From Capsicum annuum (taxonomy: Eukaryota; Streptophyta; Magnoliopsida; Solanales; Solanaceae): DNA of 64,000 bases. The notes beneath the pieces are model-generated. The model did no database searches, was not told the DNA's origin, and saw nothing but the letters and a program-made list of their open reading frames with translations. Made by a program: the position numbers and the translations under genes. Every line of letters starts with the position of its first letter. The first letter of the stretch is position 1. Shown here one piece after another: positions 59,541 to 64,000 of the stretch. The stretch spans positions 20,593,792 through 20,657,791 of the forward strand of contig NC_061119.1 of assembly GCF_002878395.1 (NCBI RefSeq), given 5' to 3'.

Positions 59541-60414
59541 ATCATGAGAAAAGAATCATAACATACCGGTGATAACATCTGGTGAAGCTTCCACCTCCTG
59601 GCGATTAGTCAAAGAATATAACCGGTTGCGACCGCCCCCGGCAGCTGAATGGACACCCTTAGGAAGAGAAGCTGTGGAGGTGGCTTGGGACATAGCCTCC
59701 CCCCCCTGCATTACCCCCAGTAAAAGGATAATCTCTCTGAAGGTGACCCAGTTTGCCATAAGTATAACAGTTTCTCCCCTCAAACCAGCACGTCCCAAGA
59801 TGATTCCTTCAACAAACCTCACACCATGGGTAAGTACAACGCTTTTGGGCCGCACTACCCTGAGACTGTGTACCTAGAGCTTTGGATCCATGAGGAGTTT
59901 GAAAACTCTAAGTTTATCTGTCTGTCGGTGGTCTGGGTACTGGGGCGCTGGTTGCTGACTATGTATTATTCCAAAACTTCTTCTTTTTTGACCACTTATT
60001 ACCCCAATTACCACTCTACAGCTGACTCTGATGGTCCACAGATCTAGCTCTCTTAGTCTGTCTGTCTTTCTCTATAGATTTAGAAATCTTTTTCTTCATG
60101 AAATGTCTGACTCTAGTAGCCTCAGACGTAATAGATGCAGACCCAACATCTTCTAATCATTGAGCCTGGTTAGCTACCAACTGCGTCAGCATATGAATAG
60201 ATCATCTAAATTATATGTTTGAAATATCTCCCTAAGCAGTTGGGGGACGGTTGGCATTAGTCTGCAGAGCCCAAGGTGGACTGGTCGGGACTGGAGCGAC
60301 TCCCAAAGTAAGTATAAATTCTGGAGTGTGAGTACTGTTACGATTTTGCATCCCATGGGTGCGACGGACCTCATCTGCCTGAGCATTTTGATTTATGATA
60401 CGACGTGGAGGCAT
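59541..60414 (-). pseudogene. gag of element B, capsid core deleted
   Basis: The ATG at 60,414 starts MPPRRIINQNAQADEVRRTH. Near 60,090-60,130 the text jumps from SEATRVRHFMK, which normally precedes the MNPPEFYGS capsid core, straight to KSIEKDRQTKRARS, which normally follows it. The zinc knuckle near 59,745-59,785 reads CYTYGKLGHLQRDY: two of three Cys are Tyr. So the copy lacks the capsid core and a working knuckle and could not form particles by itself. Confidence 0.78.
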
Positions 60415-60608
60415 AACTGTATTTCTGAAACACAAGTGATCATTGATTTAGGGACAGTTCAGACTCTAAAGCATGAACTAAATCACAGAGAAGGGAAACA
60501 TTTCCTAAGCGCCTAACAACCTCCTACTTATAAGTGTGGTACACTATACACCCATAAATAGGACTCTACCCGACACAATTTTGCAGAAACCCTGGGACCA
60601 TGAACTGT

Positions 60609-60620
60609 GCCCTGATACCA
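60609..60620 (-). promoter_or_regulatory. Primer-binding site of element B
   Basis: The - strand reads TGGTATCAGGGC, one base from the initiator tRNA-Met complement, four bases after the 5' LTR end (GTCGTGACA). It sets orientation and LTR edge. Confidence 0.88.
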
Positions 60621-60624
60621 AGTT

Positions 60625-62710
60625 TGTCACGACCCAAACTAGGGCCTGTCAATGGCAAGCATTTCAAACCATGGAGGCCCAAAATACCCCTATCTGTCTG
60701 GTAATAATGCAACTAATTCATATGATCAAAGTAATGCAGAAGAAGCACAATAATTTGAAAACATGGCCATAAATATTAAAAGAAACAATAACAGGGAAAT
60801 AAACTTCCCCCAATGTCAATAAACCCTTAAACAACTATCTGCGAAAATCTCTAACAAATGACAAAGTTAGTAACTGTATTTAAACTAGGACAAGTCCCTC
60901 AGTAGACCCCAAAACTAAATATAAGCTAAAGGACTACAGGACATAAGACCTTCTGAAACATAGAAGGCTCACCACTTGTCTCTACAACTATGTCTGAATG
61001 ATCAACTGATTCTCTTGACCCCTAGACTGGGCCTCTAAACTTGTGATGTTGGAGAGGGAAGGGGGTCAGCACAAAAGTACTGGCACGCAGAGATATCAAA
61101 ACAAAATATAATATTTTTACAAAATATAGTTGAGAGCCATTATAAAGAAATTTTGTATCAAATCATTTGAAAACACATGGGCAATAGCTTCTCAACAATA
61201 ATGAAATGCAACTAAGCTAGGTGGAATACCCTACATAATTTACACCAACTGCCCAACCTCGATTGCCACCAATACTAAGGTAAAGTGAGGGAGAGACACA
61301 CAAGAACATGAAGCATGGTGTCTCCACCCACTGGTAGTGCCCAAGATCACTTAGCCCGGTCTCCTACCTATAGTCCCAATTTGGGAATGACAAAAAGTCA
61401 AGTACATAAGATCACTTAGCCTGGTACCAAATTTCCCTGTCGGCAAACACGTTATCCAGCGATGAGCCCTTACACTCTAACGCCTTCTACGTGCATCCAC
61501 CTATCTTATGTAAAATCAATGCATTTGAATTTCATCTGATCAAATCACATATTATATTCTGTAGGGTATCGTCATACCCAACTTGCAAGTCATCAATATT
61601 ACTTCCATATATGCATTATCATGTAAAAACCAAGGTGCTTCATCATTTACAAGTGGTGAACAATATTTATTTCAAATTCATGCTCTCTTTTGTTAGTCAC
61701 AATATGATATGGGGTATCCAGACATTATCATGGGAATTTGAAAGCAATTTATCATTCATATTTATCAAACTTCCATGGAAAATCTCAAATCACATATGCA
61801 TGGTTTCAACCATTGAAGTATATAGGCAAACAATTCCCATGACATAATGAAAAATGACTTAGAAATCATATTGAAAGCAGGTTATTAGCATTTGATTGCA
61901 AACCCCCATTTAAAAGCATACATGTTCATAAAAACTACACCCATGAGATTTTAGGATAACCTCACGTACCTCGATTACTATGAATATTATATGCTTCTCG
62001 AAGCCTACGTTGAGAGGATTCCAAATATGCAATTTGTTCCTAAAACCCCCAATTGAATCTTAAGTTGCTTGGGTTTTTATTTTGAGTACTTTTGATGAAT
62101 GGAGGTGTATTTGGGGGTCCTTGGAACTAAATTTCGTGTTTTAGGTCTAAGTAAGGGTGAAAAAGGACAATTTTCCCTAAAAATAGAGTGTTTAAATCAT
62201 TTGAATTCTTTACATAGGCGCCGCCCATCCCATTGCTTATGTTTACATAGGCGCCGCCAAGGCTATCGCCTATGTTTACATAGGTGCCACCTAGGCTATC
62301 GCCTATGCTTTCCAGTGGCCATGGGCGATTGGTTCGGCGATGCATATAACTTTTGAAGGCCATAACTTCTTGCTCGGGTGTCGGATTTTATCAAAATTCA
62401 TATCATTGGAAAGATAACTTGAAGACCTATCATTTGACACATAGTAGGTTTCCTAATTCGCCATATAGATAAAGTTATGGTTGATGGAAGCTAACACAAT
62501 TTACAACATGCACTAAAACTTAGTCGATTGAAATAGTTTCAACTCGTCCTTGAGTTGAAGGACCTCTATGGTCTAAATTCAAGCTTGAATGGATTCATAT
62601 GCTACATAATTAATTGACATGCCGTATTGGCATAGGATTTTATGGCTCTGGGATTTATCAACACATTGGAATCATGGTCTATATTATAGCTCAAAATGTG
62701 GGGCATTACA
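60625..62710 (-). repeat. 5' LTR of element B
   Basis: On the - strand it runs TGTAATGCCCCACATTTTGAG to GGGTCGTGACA. It aligns end to end with 53,873-56,065. It has a three-unit minisatellite (62,211-62,308) against four in the 3' LTR, and CGAGGTACGTGAG (- strand) at 61,961-61,973. 2,086 bp. Confidence 0.9.
62211..62308. repeat. Minisatellite in 5' LTR of B (three units)
   Basis: Same unit as at 55,534-55,665 with one unit fewer (CATAGGCGCCGCC and CTATCGCCTATG phrases). Confidence 0.85.
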
Positions 62711-62715
62711 ATTTG

Positions 62716-64000
62716 AATGAGACACTATCCAAACTATTCGATGGGCCATGTGACACCCACTTAAGGCTAAACCTTGTGCTATACGTCCCCTAGCTTGGCT
62801 TGTACCATGGGTTGTGTGTCGCCTACCTTGGGAAAAATGGCATAATAGATTCGTTTTAGTGTTATTTAAGGGAAATTAGGTCCTTTCAGTCCCATAATAG
62901 TCCCTAAACACCTATAAATAATTTACAACTCTAATGTATGTTATTTCCCCCTCAAAAATATAAAATCAATTTTCTAAGATACAAGAGGAGAAAAACAACT
63001 TAGGGTTTGCTCTTTCAAGCTTAAATGTTTGATCTTTTCACAAATTCTTTTTTAATTAAGGTACGTAGGGTTGTCCTAAAAACTCTGTGGCCATGAGTTA
63101 GTGATTTACAAAGTTTTGAAAGTATATTATGATGTTTAGAAAAGGGTTTTGAATAAATGTTTGAATAGCCGAATCATGAAATCCTTTTTAATGAAATAAT
63201 GTTTTTGTCTTAAGGCCTTCCCGTAAACTTGATTTTGCTCTTATTTAGGTATGTATGCAGTTTAAGTTTAAAATTTGAATTAAGAGCATAAATATTTACG
63301 CTCCCTCTTTTGTTATGATATCACTTGATTTTTATGTGTTATGAATTGATGAATTTCATATTTAAAAGCATCGCGCAAAAGTTTTTGACTATTGTTTAAG
63401 TCTTGAAATTGATTATAAACTAAAGAGAGGGTGTTTATCTTGTTTGTAAATATTAAAGATGATTATTGAAAGGATTACATGGTTTTCTACAAAGTAAATG
63501 ACCACCACATATTTAAGAGTCGAAAGAGAGAATCTTTGCATTAGTTTTCATGGATTTCGTTACACAAATTCCCTTATACTGTTTGAATGATTTGGTGGTG
63601 CAAACATTATGTTTTAAATAAAGAGAGTGTAAGATGATATTTTATAGCTTAGAGATATCTCTTGCAAATCGTGGTATGAGGATACCAAACAGATGAAAGT
63701 CATAATAGAGTTAGATTTTCAAATTTTGAATTCAAAAGAAGAATGTCTTAAAGAGTTAAGAATGGTCTTAAAGAGAGTTAGGTGGTTACCCAAAAAAGGA
63801 ATGCAGCCAGAGTGAAAAATTATATTTTGCCGATATGGGGTTATTATGTCCCCACGAGGGACCATACGCTGGCGTAGTACCCCTTTAGGTTTTATAGTTA
63901 TAGATTCTAACCCTTGTAGAAAACATGGGTTGGGGGCTCGGCCACTGAATTAAGGGCAAATTCCAAATAGTCCATGGGATCCTAGAGTTGTATAGTGTGC
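62716..64000 (+). repeat. LTR H, right part, running off the window
   Basis: It continues the text interrupted at 53,872. It has its own cassette (62,740-62,835, GTGACACCCAC and TTGTACCATGGG phrases), AAGGTACGTAGGG at 63,058-63,070, and the GGGGGCTCGGCCACTGAATT block near 63,932-63,955 that precedes LTR ends in C and D. The LTR end is outside, so whether H is a solo LTR or a full element is unknown. Confidence 0.75.

Larger units (their letters stand above)
53873..62710 (-). mobile_element. Element B: Tekay/Del-type chromovirus with gag deletion, nested in LTR H
   Basis: On the - strand: 5' LTR 60,625-62,710, PBS, gag, protease, RT, RNase H, integrase, chromodomain-like tail, PPT, 3' LTR 53,873-56,065. 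Flanks GTTTG (53,868-53,872) and ATTTG (62,711-62,715) form a 5-bp duplication with one mismatch. The joined flank matches the GTTATGCTCATTTGAATT phrase in LTR C, confirming the nest. RT keeps its FIDD box. This is the least decayed Gypsy element here but still has several stops. Confidence 0.92.

Noticed and set aside
59556..59877. Overlapping frames of about 100 codons on both strands
   Set aside because: They are off-frame readings of element B gag near the zinc knuckle.
1..64000. CRISPR arrays, operons, bacterial ribosome-binding sites, tRNA or rRNA genes
   Set aside because: None seen. The plant retroelement content rules out a prokaryotic reading, and the tRNA-like text belongs to SINEs.

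Overview
The window is repeat-dense nuclear DNA of a flowering plant, most likely a Solanaceae species (Solanum-like). The grounds are the dense nesting of long-LTR chromovirus Gypsy elements, Solanaceae-type tRNA-derived SINEs, and an integrated pararetrovirus whose layout resembles the solendoviruses (tobacco vein clearing virus group) and tomato endogenous pararetroviruses. I see no intact host gene, tRNA, rRNA or CRISPR array. The species was not determined, and all family assignments come from reading motifs, not from database searches.

Layout. 1-10,199: a degenerate Tekay/Del-type Gypsy element (A, + strand), its 5' LTR cut by the window edge, a stop-riddled gag-pol ending in a chromodomain, and a 2.75-kb 3' LTR. 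About 10,900-18,900: a nearly genome-length endogenous caulimovirid on the - strand, with capsid, movement/protease/RT/RNase H, TAV-position, promoter/leader, ORF1 and ORF2 regions, linearised between ORF2 and the capsid ORF. 19,170-19,564: an unrecognised coding-like fragment. 21,074-37,609: LTR element C, whose 5' LTR is split by element D (22,749-31,397). C and D have PBS, PPT and target-site duplications but no recognisable gag-pol, so they look non-autonomous (LARD-like).

37,610-46,030: nested MITE-like elements, a SINE fragment, a second pararetrovirus fragment, and an F-box/LRR/FBD gene on the - strand broken in two by Copia element F (40,817-45,236). 46,031-51,994: decayed Copia element E carrying a SINE in its 5' region, an unidentified 1-kb segment, and a solo Gypsy LTR with a perfect 5-bp duplication. 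51,995-64,000: remains of Gypsy LTR element G, interrupted by LTR H, itself split by element B (53,873-62,710, - strand), a chromovirus with intact RT signature but a gag whose capsid core is missing.

How the parts relate. The window is a stratified record of insertion: D into C; B into H into G; solo LTR and SINE into Copia E; Copia F into an F-box gene. Several sequence blocks recur across divergent LTR families: a splice-donor-like GGTACGTGGGG motif, a post-PBS leader, and a GC-rich, dyad-rich cassette at a fixed place in the LTR. They are the best candidates for shared cis-acting machinery. The most notable resident is the pararetrovirus, which keeps a TATA box, open RT and capsid segments and overlapping ORF junctions, but has frameshifts, stops and a damaged protease active site.
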